From Gnetum montanum (lineage: Eukaryota; Streptophyta; Gnetopsida; Gnetales; Gnetaceae), in NCBI GenBank assembly GCA_015680685.1, contig MNCI01029020.1, positions 251,785-315,784 on the forward strand: a stretch of 64,000 nt of DNA, given 5' to 3'. Below the pieces are notes generated by a model. That model had not been told where the DNA came from, ran no database searches, and worked only from the letters and a program-made list of their open reading frames with translations. Each line of letters begins with the position of its first letter. Positions within the stretch are counted from its first letter, which is position 1. Below, one piece after another: positions 21,326-33,947 of this stretch. The position numbers were made by a program, and so were the translations under genes.

Positions 21326-22511
21326 AAAAACCACCCCAAATGGGGTTGAGCATAGTTAACTCTAGAAAGGGTGAGAAGGTACATAGTGTACAACACTGGG
21401 CCAACTACACTCTAGGGCAGTGGAGAGTATAGTCCTAGCACTTAGAAAAGTTCATAGTTGAGAGGTAGTAGTCCAAATTTGGTGGTGTTTCATTGGCCCC
21501 TCTTTGTTGATGTCTAGAGGAGTGGCCTAGGAGACCTCGACAAAGAATAGTGAAACACCATAATAGGCTTGGCACCAACATCACTCTTTAGTGTGAGATC
21601 AGATGTCGCTGCACCATCCTCAAGAGTGCTGTGGATAATGGTATGCTAGATGGTAGGTGGAAAGTGAGACGAGTCATAGGTGATGTGTTGGGGATAAAAA
21701 GGGGAAGGTAGGATGCAAGAAAGGATATTGTAACACAAGGACCTCATGGCTAATGATGACCATGACACTAAAGTGGCTTACCTTGAAAATGTTGACCTCT
21801 CGTCAGAGTACTTGTGAGAGAGTTAAGGTGTAGATTCAAGGCTAAGCCTATTGTGAAACTTCTTTACTGCTGGGTTGCTTGGGAATGTGCTTTGGTCCTT
21901 TTTCTTTCTTCTTTGCTTTTCTTTCTTTCTTTTTTTATTTTTTGAATGCTTATCACAGAGCGAGATACTTTTCGTTAAGTGAATTATATGTCACTAGATG
22001 GGCTTTGCTTCACCATTGACAAAATGACATAGTGTTTGTATGACAGGTGTTTCCTCCCCAAGATGACTTATGTTACATCTGCCTGGGCTTTGACTAGCTA
22101 ATAGAGTCTTCCCATGGGACGACTTATGTTATGTTTGCCTTGGGAAGCTTGGTGTATGATGTAATGTAAGAAGAGGATGCCATGTGGTCATAGCACCTAA
22201 GCATCAAGGGATTTGCTGGCTTTGCTATGTGGGGAATGAAAAAGTATTTGGATGTAGGAGTGGATGTGAGTAGGCTATAATGGGATAAGTTGAATATGCA
22301 CTCTTGAGAAGCTCAGCTAGTCTAATCATGCACATCAAAGTGATATGGTGACTTGCTATTGTGATGAGATGCATCTTTGCACGACTGCCTTGGGGCTTTA
22401 TCCTACAAACATAACTCCAAGAAGACAAGAAAACCACAAAACATGAAATGCAAATCAAATATAGGGGGAAAAGATGCTGCAAGTGCTCCAAAGGCTACGC
22501 TCATTGTAGGT

Positions 22512-24160
22512 TCCACCTAGACATCCCTACATCACCTACCCAAACAAAAGATGCTGCAAGGTGCCAAAGTTAGAGGTTGGCAACTTCTTGCATAACGTTG
22601 ATTCCTGCTGTCCTCCACCCCAACTAATGCTCAAAATCTTGTTCAAAATATGATATTGCTCAAAGAGGTTAAGCTTTCACTCATCTATGGCTCCCTAGAC
22701 CCACTTGGAAGGATATGTTGAAGCTCCAGTGATGATCTTTTACATCTGCCATTCTTTGAGGACCAGTATTTTGAGAGCATGGGTACAACCACTCACAGAG
22801 ATTAACCCATATAACAGAATAACCATTGAGGCTCATGATGGAGATCCATAACATCTATCATTCTTCCATGTATAAAATTTCTCATTAACAGATTGCCCAC
22901 TATGACACTTTTAGACCTTGAAATGCCATTCATTCAACAGTAACTTTTAATGTTCTCCTAGTCTTCAGAAGTGGGTTGGCAGCTTTTGCTGTCTGAGTCT
23001 ACATATCTAGATTTAGTCTAAATGTGCTTGCACAAAATGCATAATGCTTGCTTACTGTTTCGGTGAAGTAAGCTTTCTGTGGTAGCTAATCAACTGGGAG
23101 AGAGCAGTTAATCAATACTATCACAGATGGTGCTTCATCTTGTCCAATTTCTATGCTTGCGATGATTTCTATTGGCTCCCCCTTTATTTGTGTTTGATGT
23201 TGTGGGACTAGAATCATTAGAAACCCATTAATTCATTCCAAGAATAGCAACATTGGTACTGTGTAACCATTTATAATATCGTCATTCTTTAAGCTTGTTA
23301 TGCTATCGATTTATGTAATTTTCTATCTCTCTTCATAGTCAAATCTACTTCCGATATTAGCCACGACATTAAATGACCTTTTTTTCAAATTGCTTTCTGT
23401 TTATTTTTTCCGAATGATAATGCAGATGAAGAGTTGGCCTGGTGCTTCATTGGTTAAGTGATGACGTAGAAAGCAAGGAACAAAAGCTCTAGATTGCTGA
23501 AATTTAACACGTTTAACACACAAAATGCATGAAAGAGAGACCCACATTAATTATGACTTATTTGTTCAAGGAAAAACTTTTTTGGCGGAGGATGGGGGAT
23601 ATGATTGCCCTTTAACGTGTTCTTTCTGAAAAGGCGCCTGCCCTACCAGGCGACCACTATGGTGTGAATGCGCAATAGTATTTGTGAAAAAGTGATAAAA
23701 TAAAATGGCTACAACAGGGGTAATGAGTTTCGAGTACTAGCGAATCAGAATTGAATGGAATGGACATATATGGCTGGCAAAACAAAGAGATCAGATCCAC
23801 TTGGCTACCAACCCTTACCATGAATTAGAAGACAAAGGCATGTAAAGTTTAGGATTGATGGTTAAGGTACAGCTTTTGAGAAGCGTATCTGCCAACTAAA
23901 CACAACCACTGCAAAATTGCAACCAAAACTCTTAACGCATTTAGTGGTTCAACAAAAAATTGTACACAAGAGTGTTGACACCAACATCGTCGCCCGTAAA
24001 CGGGGCCTTCTCCTACACAATAACAAAACCTAGTTTTAACCGCTATTAACCGCAATATCAAACTCAAAGTAGTGTTCCCATCATCAACCTGAGATAACTT
24101 TCACTGTCAATCAGACAATACCAGTGATCTCTTAGTAGACCAGTGCTGCTCACCATCCTG
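22512..24160. other. Unassigned single-copy stretch
   Basis: Not duplicated within the window. I find no retrotransposon domain, RNA gene or convincing ORF. Some minus-strand frames (22900-23200) look faintly coding but I cannot name a family. Confidence 0.35.
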
Positions 24161-24880
24161 TCCATTGCATTGCTTTGCACTTCACCTGTCTGTGGTATTG
24201 AAACCCTCTCAGCCTTTGGCCCAGCATGCTACTGAAACCCTTTCATTGTCGCTGTCCCTTGCTGTTGCCAACCTGCCATTGTCTTGTTCTGGAGACACGC
24301 TCACCGCGTCTAGTACCTGCGTCTCCTGCCGTTCCTGCACCTCAGGCATGCATCATGATCAGAAAAGAAAAGCTAAGCTTGTGGACCACCCTGCCTTGCC
24401 TGCCTCACCTACTACCAAATGCTCACCCGCGTCCCATGTCTGCTGTAGCAAATCCTTCACTATCGGAACTCTGCCAAATCCCCACGCGTTCTGCCATGGT
24501 TTCGCCTGCCATGCTACCTGCTACCCAACCCAACATCGTTACTTGACATCACACCTTGCCGCTTCCTCGAACTGCAGCAACTTCTTCTGTCTGTCGTCGC
24601 TAGCACCGTGCTGCTCCACCTGCCATTCCCCTCCTACTGCTTCCCTTTTTTTTTTACCGTGTTGCTTGCCTTCTGTTGCATAGCACCTGCCCTGACCTTG
24701 CACACACAAAAAAATAATAGTAATAATAATAAACAATATAAGTTAATAATAATACAAATAATAAACGAATATATAAGTTATGTTTTAACTCTATGTTTAC
24801 TCTTAGTTATTTTATTGATTGATTGAGTTACTTTTAGGTATTTTTAATTGAATTACTCTTAGTTTTAATTAAGTTATGAT
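24161..24880. other. C-rich then AT-rich unassigned stretch
   Basis: 24161-24700 is unusually C/T-rich with cctgcc-type repeats, and overlapping plus-strand frames stay open for 100-170 codons because stops are rare in such sequence. No domain is recognisable. From 24700 it becomes AT-rich with TAA/TAATAA runs. Confidence 0.35.
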
Positions 24881-24913
24881 TGATTGATTGTAAGAAGAAG
24901 AAGAAGGAAGCCC

Positions 24914-24920
24914 TATATAA
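24914..24920 (+). promoter_or_regulatory. TATA-like box in a possible solo LTR
   Basis: CCCTATATAATGCC is followed by about 800 bases without coding signal that end in tttacatcaaca (25688-25699), which resembles the downstream half of an LTR. I could not find the matching LTR start or a second copy, so this stays tentative. Confidence 0.25.
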
Positions 24921-25795
24921 TGCCTCTATAAGAAACCAAAAGATATAAGAAACCAAAGGACCATTAAGGAGCAACCACTAGGAGGCTAGTCACCAGCACA
25001 AGGCCTTTTCTTTTGTTTCTACTCCTACTTCTTCTCAAATACACTCTCTCCCTGTTCTCTCCCTTCATATACCTTGTTATCACATCATAGCCAAAACTCT
25101 ACTCCCACGACTACCTCCAACTCCAATTGGCTCGATCAAGAGTCCATTAAGCTGTGTGAGAGGTTAGAGAGGCTCTTCCTTGAATTTGAATATGAAAAAG
25201 ATTGAGAACAAGGATGGGGCAACATTTCAAATGGAAAGGAGGCAATATTGCTCACTTGCAAGATCTGGAAGGACGAACAAGGCAGTTGACTTGAGCTATC
25301 TAGTCGTACTTTGAGTACCTCCAGAAGAAGATGAAGAAGATGCAGGATAACTAAGGTGGTTGAGTTAGCGAATGATATGCTAAGTTCCCATTCCCTTTAT
25401 TCCCCTATCTTGATGTTTTCCTTATCCATGTTATTAAAATGTTCACTTTAAATATTTTAATAAATTTATCATATTTTAATGTTCTGTTCTACACTTCACT
25501 TTAAGTTTTGCTCAATGCTTAAATTTAAGTTCTATTCAAATGGTTGTTTTATTTAATCAGCTACATTTCTTCTCCTGCTTGAAGACTATTCTCGGGCTAG
25601 CCATGCCCTAAGCAAGGTGCCCTAGGCAATAATCTTGTTAAATTGAGAACTTTAAAGGCGTTATGCATTAGTGTGCCTTCACGGCCCAAATTTTTACATC
25701 AACAAAGAGGTTGTGAGTTATGAGAAGCATTATTAATAACACTTTAGAAAAACTCTATTTTTACGATAACTATATTCTTATAATTACTTAATAGC

Positions 25796-25870
25796 TCTGA
25801 GAGGCAGTTTAAGTGGTTAGTTCATTGATTTGGTAGGCAAAAGGTTGTTAATTTGAGTCATACTTAAACA
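25796..25870 (+). repeat. tRNA-derived SINE-like fragment
   Basis: Contains a Pol III A-box-like TTAAGTGGTTAGTTCATTG and, about 30 bases later, a B-box-like GGTTGTTAATTTGAGTC (compare GGTTCGANTCC). The spacing fits a tRNA-related head. I cannot define the SINE body, its end or a target duplication. Confidence 0.35.
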
Positions 25871-26085
25871 ACATTTTTATAATTCTATATAATTCTTTTA
25901 ATGTATCATGTTTGCTATATGTCCTTAGAATCCATATAATCAAATAGTTTTGAATACTTCTTGAGGTAATAAGTTTTCAAGGTATTTGTTATGTTAAAGG
26001 GTATTATATAATTACATGAATGCAATGCTTTAAAGAATCAAAATCTTTAGGGATATAAGGTGGAGGTTGTCTTATTATGAAGGAT
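25871..26085. other. AT-rich flank of element K
   Basis: No feature is seen. The last five bases (aggat, 26081-26085) would be the target duplication next to the K 3' LTR end; the partner at the other end of K is not found. Confidence 0.35.
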
Positions 26086-26666
26086 TGATGAATAGCTGGG
26101 TATCCCAACATTCTACCATACAAGTCATGAGTGCATGCATGTGACTAGATTGTAATCTGTGGATAGACAATGTAAGTATGCTAGTGGTTGATAGTTAGTT
26201 TGTGATCATTGTCTTCTCACGTTGAGTTAGTGAAGTGTGAGTAGTATGGTTTAACTCATAGTGTGGTATATGATATTATGATGTTATAGGCTTAGATTAC
26301 TTCTAAGTGTATTCATAAGGAAATATGAGAATAAAATCTAAATCTAATCATTATAGAAATGTAAAGCTATTCTATTTGATGGCAATGAGCATCCATTTCT
26401 AGCTTTCCGTACACGTCCTAGGATCATGTAACCGTTATTGGGATTACCAAGTGAATTCACTACTGAGCGAATCAAGTGAAACCACTATTGCATTACTAAA
26501 CGATTACACTTAATATTTGAAACCAACCATACTTATTTTGCTTTATTAATGAACATGAGAAAAGTAAAGTACTTGAAAGATGAAAAGAACTAAACTAAAG
26601 CAAACATATTAAAGAGATGAAAATCAAACTAAGTAAAGAAAATGATTAAGTAAAAGTAAAAAAACT
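26086..26666 (-). repeat. Element K, copy 2: 3' LTR, distal part
   Basis: On the minus strand this is the downstream part of the LTR, ending at 26086 with ...TACCCAGCTATTCATCA, homologous to the end of the D LTR (GTACCTAGCCGCTCATCA). It continues across the H insertion at 44657-44991, giving a LTR of about 0.91 kb. The aaact at 26662-26666 is the H target duplication. Confidence 0.75.
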
Positions 26667-29261
26667 TGTTGACACATTTAATCCATCTTATGAAGCATAA
26701 TTTATGAATTCAAGGTTGGGTTTTATTAAAATCCAAATGTTATTGGTGAATGCAAGATAGCATACAAGTAGAAAAAGGCAAAAGTTCATGGGAGTTTAGT
26801 TACTTTCTCTATAAAATGAAAGTACATTAACATGTTAATGAGCAAGTAGTGTGTCTACTTTCATAATTGGTGGAACATGGTTTCTATGTTGACTTCTCAT
26901 TGTCATGAGTGAAAGTCTTTATAAGGAGAAGGACAATAATATTATAGTTGTTGATTTTAATAAAATGGTTAAGTGGTAGATAGTAGAGGTACCCATGATC
27001 ATTTGCCTTTAGTTGAAGTTTTAAAATATGAATATATCTTTTGGAAGCTGAAATATTGTGAATTTAGAAGACACCTTGGAATCTGCAAATTGTAGAGAGT
27101 GAATAATCATATGAGCAATAAAAGAAAATTTCATAGGGTTATGGAAAAACATGTAATGCTATTGAATTTTTCACAAATTGACATTATTTGCACATAGTGA
27201 TCTTTAAAGTATACACTCTCCACTATGTAGGCTATGGAGATTTGGACACAAGTGAATGTAAAGTTTAACAAAAAAGCCTTTTCAAATTCACAAATTTTTT
27301 GTGAGAAACAATGAAAGCATCATTTAGAATTTAGAAATAAACAACAAAAGTTCTAGCTATCCCAAACATAAATTGCATCCTTGAGAAAAAGAAAGATGAA
27401 TATTTGCAGAATAGTGAAAACCTACATCACCACATTATTTCAAATGAACAATGTTGACATTTAGAAAATAAAAAAAAAACCTAAGAAATATTTCTCATTC
27501 AGCAAAATTGACAACACCCATCAAAAGCAGAGGAAATTCTTAGTAAAACAAAGAATATTTAAACAACAAACAAAATTTAAAATTCCAAGCTCAAGCGTAG
27601 GCTGGTATTTTGTTTTAAGGTATAACATGGTGTTAGGGCTAACAAAGGTGACATTGAAACCCCTGCAATGGAGGCGCAACTAAAAGAAACTCATCGACCT
27701 TAACTACAATGATAAAGAAATGTGCGGCCTCCCCCAACTGGATCAAGCCAAAGCCTGGCGTTGATGCTTGTGGCTTAGGTGGATCCATTATCAACGATAA
27801 CAACTCAACAACATTTATGGTAGTAATGCGGCAACAAAGGTAATGGCGGTATAGCTGCAAGGCTCCATTGGCAAAGGGCTAGGGAACATATGTGGTTGCC
27901 TGGTAGAAACAACATTAGAGTTGAAGTAGGGCAAACCAAATGATAGGGTTACCTCCAAATGCAAGAAGAAGGTGACGTGGTGCATGGTACCAAGGTCACG
28001 GGAAATGAACCTACCTTCAAATGATTACATTTCTTGCATAGATGTTTTGATGAACATGATGTTAAGGGTGCAAGGCCTATATATATATTGCAAAACTTTA
28101 ATGTTGGGTCAGGCTAACATATTAGAAAAGAAGGATTTATGAACGTGTGATAAATATAACTTTATTTTTGAAAAATTTCCATAGGAAGTTATAATTAATT
28201 CTACTTAAAATTTGTAATCTCTTATTAGACACTTCCCAACTATGGCTTAAATTTCTCATAGAAGTTACAACTTCTAAGGTGGTTATGAATTAATCTTCTA
28301 GATATTTGCAAATACCTTTAACTTCTCATGATTATTGCAAATACCTCAAGGTCACTATAAAGGGGCCTTCAAAGATAGATTTAAGAAAGGGGGATTTGAA
28401 AAACCAATTTAGAAAAATATTGAAGATTTCTTGTAAAGCATGGCTTGCTAAAGACATCAATTCAACTATGTTGTTTTAATGTTGTGAGTTCATTTTTTTC
28501 CATTTTGTTTTAGTTACTTAGCTAATGGTTTAGATAGTATCACGCTGACATTTAATTTTTGGATTTTTAGGTTGCCTTTATAGTACTATTTTTGTGTAAT
28601 ATTAAACTTCTATTAAGGTTCACCATATAAGAGCTTATGTTGTTGAAAAGACTCTACATTAATTTAATAGTAATGTCATAACAAAATTTCCTATTTGAGC
28701 ATAGAGGATCTAGAAAAATATTTGGTATTTTGAGATGAATGAATAGCTTCATTGTTTTAAAATGTATTGCCTTGGTATTTCAATCTTGAAATTGTCAAAT
28801 TTTTGAAGGCCCTATTGAATGTAATTCTTGACAACTTTTAACTAGCCAAAATAGAAGCTCGTACTTTGTCGTTTATGAAGCATTTTTGATAGTGTACTAA
28901 GATTGGCCTTTACAAAATTGCTTGTTGAGCTCAGAGGGTTTGGACTATTTGTAGTTAGATTGAATTGGAATAGCTTTATTGTGAAGTGCTTCCTTGTATC
29001 AATTTATCTTGCTTGAATATTTGAGATTTTACACAAATATGCTTTTTTTTTTCTTTTTCTTTCTAAGTTCATTGAATCTTGATCTATTTTTAGTTTTCTT
29101 GTGGAACTTTCTCTCTAGGGGAAATTAGGAGTAGATTGGAAAAAATGTGCTCAAACGTTTTTGCAAAATTTTATTTGTTATAGGTAACATACTATAGAGA
29201 CTATATGGACTAAGTGATTGGACAAAATAGGAACCTTCAACAACTCACAGTATTTGACAAA
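26667..29261 (+). repeat. Element H, copy 2: 5' LTR, 3'-truncated
   Basis: About 99 percent identical by eye to 539-3125. It ends at gtatttgacaaa, where it is fused to the interior of the D 5' LTR. Confidence 0.88.
28356..28361 (+). promoter_or_regulatory. TATA box in the H copy 2 5' LTR
   Basis: TATAAA before GGGGCC, at the same place as 2228 in copy 1. Confidence 0.6.
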
Positions 29262-29277
29262 ACTTGAAGGCTTTCAA

Positions 29278-29349
29278 TATAGCTGTTGGGATTCAAGCCT
29301 AGGTCTCCACAACCACAACATGGAGTTCTTACCACTAAACTACAACCAC
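29278..29349 (-). tRNA. tRNA-His(GTG)-derived sequence, antisense, D copy 2 5' LTR
   Basis: The minus strand gives 5' GTGGTTG, a D arm with TAGTGGTAAGA, an anticodon arm CCATG-TTGTGGT-TGTGG (GTG anticodon, one T-G pair), a T arm GGCTTGAATCC and 3' CAGCTAT-A. It is more decayed than the other two copies, especially in the acceptor stem. Confidence 0.72.
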
Positions 29350-29466
29350 TTATATATTTTTGGGTTGCGAAATCGCATATACGATATCGCATGGGCCATG
29401 TATACGGGGCCTCGTATACACGGCCCTGTCGATGTGGCCCCGTTTACGCAGCCGCCTACCCCAGCC

Positions 29467-29474
29467 TATAAATA
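29467..29474 (+). promoter_or_regulatory. TATA box in the D copy 2 5' LTR
   Basis: TATAAATA followed by AGAGGGCC, conserved with 4473 and 34956. Confidence 0.65.
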
Positions 29475-30215
29475 AGAGGGCCTTCCGCCTCATTTAGACA
29501 TCCCTTTGGTAGTGTAGCGAAGACCTTGAATTTTGTTTCCGTAGAATTTAGAGTATTTTCCCAGTGCATGCCCGCAATGTGATGCTTGTAATTATACGGA
29601 ACCTTTATTCGAGTGTGACGTACTTGGACACGCACATGATCGACAATAAAGATCGAGATTACTTCATCATTGCAGCATTCACTTAGTTTAATTATTTAAT
29701 TTAATTGTTAATTTTTTATTTATTTATTGATTTCTTAGTTAATATTTCTTTATCGTCATTTACTATTCCTGTTGTTAAATGCGGAATGAGTACGACTTAA
29801 TCACAAGCATTTAAGTGTGAATCCTTGGTAACCCAGCAACATACCTAGGATCTACGCTTGGTAATCCCAGTAGTAGTCGTGCACAAGGTTCAAGATGTGT
29901 ACGGATGATTAAGGAATAGATGCTCATCGCACTTAGGTTAGCTTAGACTTCATTTCCTATTACTCATTAGTTTAATCAATATTATCTTCCATTGTCTCTA
30001 GGAGTAGCACTAATTTAGGATCACATCATACGCCTTACTCTGGACTAAACCATACGTGACAAAGCAAATACTAGTCTAGGTGGGAAGACAACGAACTGCG
30101 ATCAACGTGTAACTATTTAGATACCACAATTAGCCTATCCGTGGAGTTCGACCGGATCATGCGTGAACACTCGTATTCATATGGTTGGGCGTAAGGGTAC
30201 CTAGCTGCTCATCAT

Positions 30216-30232
30216 TGGTGCCGTTGCTGGGG
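30216..30232 (+). promoter_or_regulatory. Primer binding site of D copy 2 (tRNA-Asp)
   Basis: TGGTGCCGTTGCTGGGG, one base after the LTR, matches the complement of the plant tRNA-Asp 3' end at 15 of 17 positions; both differences are C to T at CpG. Confidence 0.85.
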
Positions 30233-30352
30233 ATGGTGCTAGTTATCTAGATTAGTTATATCATACAAGATCGCAGTAACAAGTATTAACGATATATCCT
30301 TTAGAAAAGAAATTAAATTAAATTTAATTAAATCACACACAACCTCACAACC

Positions 30353-32276
30353 ATGTCTCTCCTACAAGACTATAATAATGCCCCATCTAGTGAGGCAATT
30401 CATTGGAGAACCAACGAATATTATAACAATGAAGATTGGAGTACGCAACCCGAGGTGGGGGTTTCTTATAAACATAAACGGAGACAACATCGTCCCAACA
30501 CACGAAAGCATAACTTACCCAATGACGATGAACCCCTACTGGCCACTACAAGCTTAACGGAAATACAGGAGGCTGTTCGAATAGCCCGCAGGCATCGTAA
30601 GGAAAGTCGTCTGCCCGTGCTTGATTTAAACAAGTTTCCCAAGTTTTCAGGAGGCTATGATTCATATTCGCAACAACATTTACAAGCCTTCCATGATGCC
30701 TGTACATGGAACAATATTGATAATGTGTGGCAAAAACTTAAGCTCTTTCCTCTGACACTCATTGGCCAAGCAAAAGTATGGTATAGTTCGTTAAAATCGA
30801 AATCAATTCGACATTGGCCAACAATGGTAGAACTTTTCAATGAAAGATATCAAACCTATGCGAGTGTTAGCCTTGAGGAGACAAATCCAAGAATGGAAAC
30901 AAGCGCAACATGAACCCTTGGACATGGCCTTAGAAAGATATTATGCACTATTAAACAATTTCCTAGGCCATGGGTTCTCCGAGGAGAGGCTAATGTATCG
31001 TATCATAAATGGGCTCCGTAATGAAACAAGGGAGACCCTAGGGATGTATGCCCAAGGTCAACTATATGATCTACGAACCCATCAACTCCAAGAGTTTATT
31101 AAGAAAATAGCAAAAGAAGAAGGAGAAATAGCCAAATGGGAGAATGTTGAAGGTTCTCAACAGGACCAAAATTTCAACTTAACAAGGGTCCATGATCATG
31201 AAGAGGAGAAATCAACTCACTTCAAGGAGGTGGAATCATCTTTGCCAATCCTACAATCACTAGATGAAATTGAGGCAAAGATTAATAAGATGACGAACTG
31301 GGTACATAAAAGATGTGGAGAATATGCCAACAATAGTAGAGATACAACTATGCCAAATCGAGAAACAGGACGGGACACCATGCAACAATCAAAACAAAGG
31401 ATAGAAGATGATAAGAATAAGAACTCAACTGCCAATTTCACATATCAATGTAACGTTTGTTTGTACGATCACCCCAAAGGCCAATGTCTAGTTTTGTCAC
31501 ATTTACATGAGCATTGGGGAGGAATGTTACATCCAGAGTTCATACAGAAATACTGTGTCCAACCATAGTGGCAAAGACCTCAGTCGTGGGGGAGGCCACC
31601 GCCAACTGGACCATACCCTTCGTATGTCCTAGCACCAAATGCTTATTATGTCCAACACCCTGTTTCTCCAACAAGATCACCACCTCATGTGCCTTACACT
31701 TCTCCTCAACCTCAATATTCTCATACTTCATCCCCTTCTACATCACTTCCAGCTATGCTAGAAGATTTTGCACCACAGCACCAACCTACAAACGTTACTT
31801 GTGCTGCTACTGTCAATAGTAGTGGAGGTCCTTCACAACGTCGAAGGCATCCCTTCTTGAAACGTGACCGTCGAAAGGGACACCACAATTTAGAAACCAC
31901 TGCATTCGCCAACTCAGCACAAATCCAACACTGTGGTGCATCTTCCTCTTCGAACCCAATGCCTCATGTTACCTTATCAAGGCCATCACTCAATACTCCA
32001 ACAACCATGGGGCCCAATGAATATTGCCACATGGGGAGACATGTTGATCCTTGCATACCATCTTACGGTCACAAGTACCATAGTGGGTCAACTCCTTATA
32101 AATTAACCACATCTTATGACTTGCCCCACTATGTCAACTTGAATTAAGTGTGTGAACCCTAATGGGGTAAGTATGACCAGGTCCCAATATTTCCAACATG
32201 CAAGGATCCCCACCTTCCATTTATTAATTCTAGCCATGCTCAACCATTTAGTTATGGAGGGTATCCTCCATTTTAA
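30353..32276 (+). pseudogene. Element D, copy 2: gag, nearly intact
   Basis: It starts at ATG 30353 (MSLLQDYNN) and keeps the capsid motifs FPLTLIGQAKVWY, WPTMVELFNERYQTY and ERYYALLNN. It has an intact knuckle, CNVCLYDHPKGQC (31449-31487, spacing CX2CX3HX4C), then a Pro/Ser/Tyr-rich tail ending at TAA 32274. Only one frameshift (2 bases missing near 30860) and a few stops break it: a TAG at 31566 and a TAA near 32145, each where copy 1 or the context suggests Gln. At about 640 codons it is a full-length gag. No protease or RT follows. Gag would package RNA of D or of a helper element; that is inference. Confidence 0.82.
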
Positions 32277-33947
32277 CAACACAGAATTAATAAATGTTCT
32301 TCTGTTTCTTTAATTTTTCAACTTTTTGTTTTCCAGTTTTTCACCCTTTTAATTTATTATTTTATCTTTTTGTCTTTTTATCTTTTTATGAGTAATCTCA
32401 TCCATGAATAAAGTACTCATGTGGCTCATTGGTTGAGGTGTGTTCTATGTTATCGAGTCTTGATGATCAATTATGTGGACAGTGAGCCCATTACACCCAC
32501 TCATCCATTCTACAAATAAGAGGTTTTGTTCGAGGGTACAACGGTATTCTTAACATTTTTAAAACTTAAAATTAATTTTGTGTTCATTGTACCTAGAGTG
32601 AAAAATTATGGACCAAGGAGGAATGATTAGGGTGTGACATCAAGGGGACTTGCGGATTCTCTTTGGTGATGTATGTGGGAGTTATCATGCAACGTGGTTG
32701 TACTAAGATCCTTGTAGATCTAATGAAAAATGGGAGTAAGAGTAATCAAAAGGGCACTCAAAAATCCAATGCTGTTCTAGGGGGTCCCACTAGAAAGACA
32801 TGCACCCATGCTTGATGGTTGGCAGCTTCCCTAAATTCAGTATTCAAAAAAAAAAAAGAAAAAGAAAGAGAAAAAGAAAAGAACAAGAAATGTGCCACAA
32901 AACAAGAATCACTCCTCCCTTGAACAAAATGCCAAGTGATCGTACGCCTTGTTGTTATGGTACTCTCATAGTTGCTCATCATGGGATGAAACAATGTGAT
33001 GTCACTGATTAGAGAAATGGACTTGGTCCTGATCTTGGAACGACGGGTTAATGACATGTTAATCATGCTTTACACGTAGGATTTGTTGTGCCCTATGTCA
33101 GTTACCTCACGTCCCAATCTATGCAATCCCTTCTCCGATTCATTCCATCTCGCTGTTCATGTATTTGTGACTCATGTCTTGTATAACATTGAATTTAAAC
33201 CTCATCATGGTGGTATTTACATGTGTGTGTTTTGTGGAGTTAGTGCGGATTACATTTAACCCTTCTAGTGCCCATGGACACTTTAAGTGTGGTTACACAA
33301 GGGCATTATAGGTTGGAACCTGCTTTGGGGAGGACTCACTTGTGTAATTTTTGTTGTAATATTCACTTAGGACATAGCTCACACACACAATTTCTTACCC
33401 TCAGCTTAATTTTTCAATTGATATTCATTCCCTTATTACTATCCGTCTGATTCAATGTTCCTATGAATCATCACATAGCCTTTTTCTCTACCATCTGAGG
33501 TCCTTATTGATAAATTCCATACCATCATAATTTTCATGCCTTCAGAACCAGTTGAATTACCTTGGAACCCTATAAAAATCATCCAGATGTCCTTAGTTTA
33601 CATCGTTTAATTTCAAAAGAAATATTAAAAATTCGGTACATTCTATAAGTGCCCTAACTTTGATGAAAATATATATATGTGACCTCCCCGCAACACTTAC
33701 GATCATTTTCCACTATTCACATGGGGGAGTTTTTCAAATTTTTTCTCNTTCATCCCCTTAGCTATATCAGAAAATTAAATTTGGAAACCACCTAAGCAAA
33801 GAGGACTCAACACTATAATCTTTCGAGGACATGTTCATCCAATAATTAACATCACAAGGAAATAAAGTAAATCTATTAAGGCAAGCAGTAAGGTATAACC
33901 TAACTTTGATAACAACCATACTAACAATTGGTCCCGTGTGATTGCAG
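32277..33947 (+). other. Element D, copy 2: non-coding internal region
   Basis: No domain in any frame. A single N at 33748 sits exactly where about 230 bases present in copy 1 (10741-10973) are missing, so the deletion could be an assembly artefact. The stretch ends ATTGCAG next to the ORF2 start, a splice-acceptor match. Confidence 0.5.

Larger units (their letters stand above)
20891..22511. repeat. Unassigned repetitive segment X, copy 1
   Basis: This matches 48212-49829. It contains a GA microsatellite and an assembly gap. No domain is recognised in either strand; the minus-strand ORF at 20879-21130 is also open in copy 2 but has no recognisable motif. Phrases such as actacactct and ggagagyatagtcc recur here and at 54240-55800, which hints at a link to the untranslated or LTR parts of the Tat-type element downstream. 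After 22511 the two copies diverge completely. Confidence 0.5.
29262..30214 (+). repeat. Element D, copy 2: 5' LTR, 5'-truncated
   Basis: Matches 34715-35702 and the two outer parts of the copy 1 LTR. It ends CTGCTCATCA before the primer site and lacks the foreign insertion seen in copy 1. Confidence 0.87.

Noticed and set aside
21172-21396. ORFs with Ser-Leu repeats across the gap
   Set aside because: Translation of the GA microsatellite and Ns, not coding.
24165-24683. Plus-strand ORF of 172 codons in C-rich DNA
   Set aside because: Several overlapping frames are open at once because of base composition. Cys/Ser/Pro/Leu-rich without motif or conserved copy.
29218-29475. 85-codon plus-strand ORF across the H-D junction
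   Set aside because: It reads through an LTR-LTR fusion and the antisense tRNA-His segment, so it cannot be an ancestral gene.
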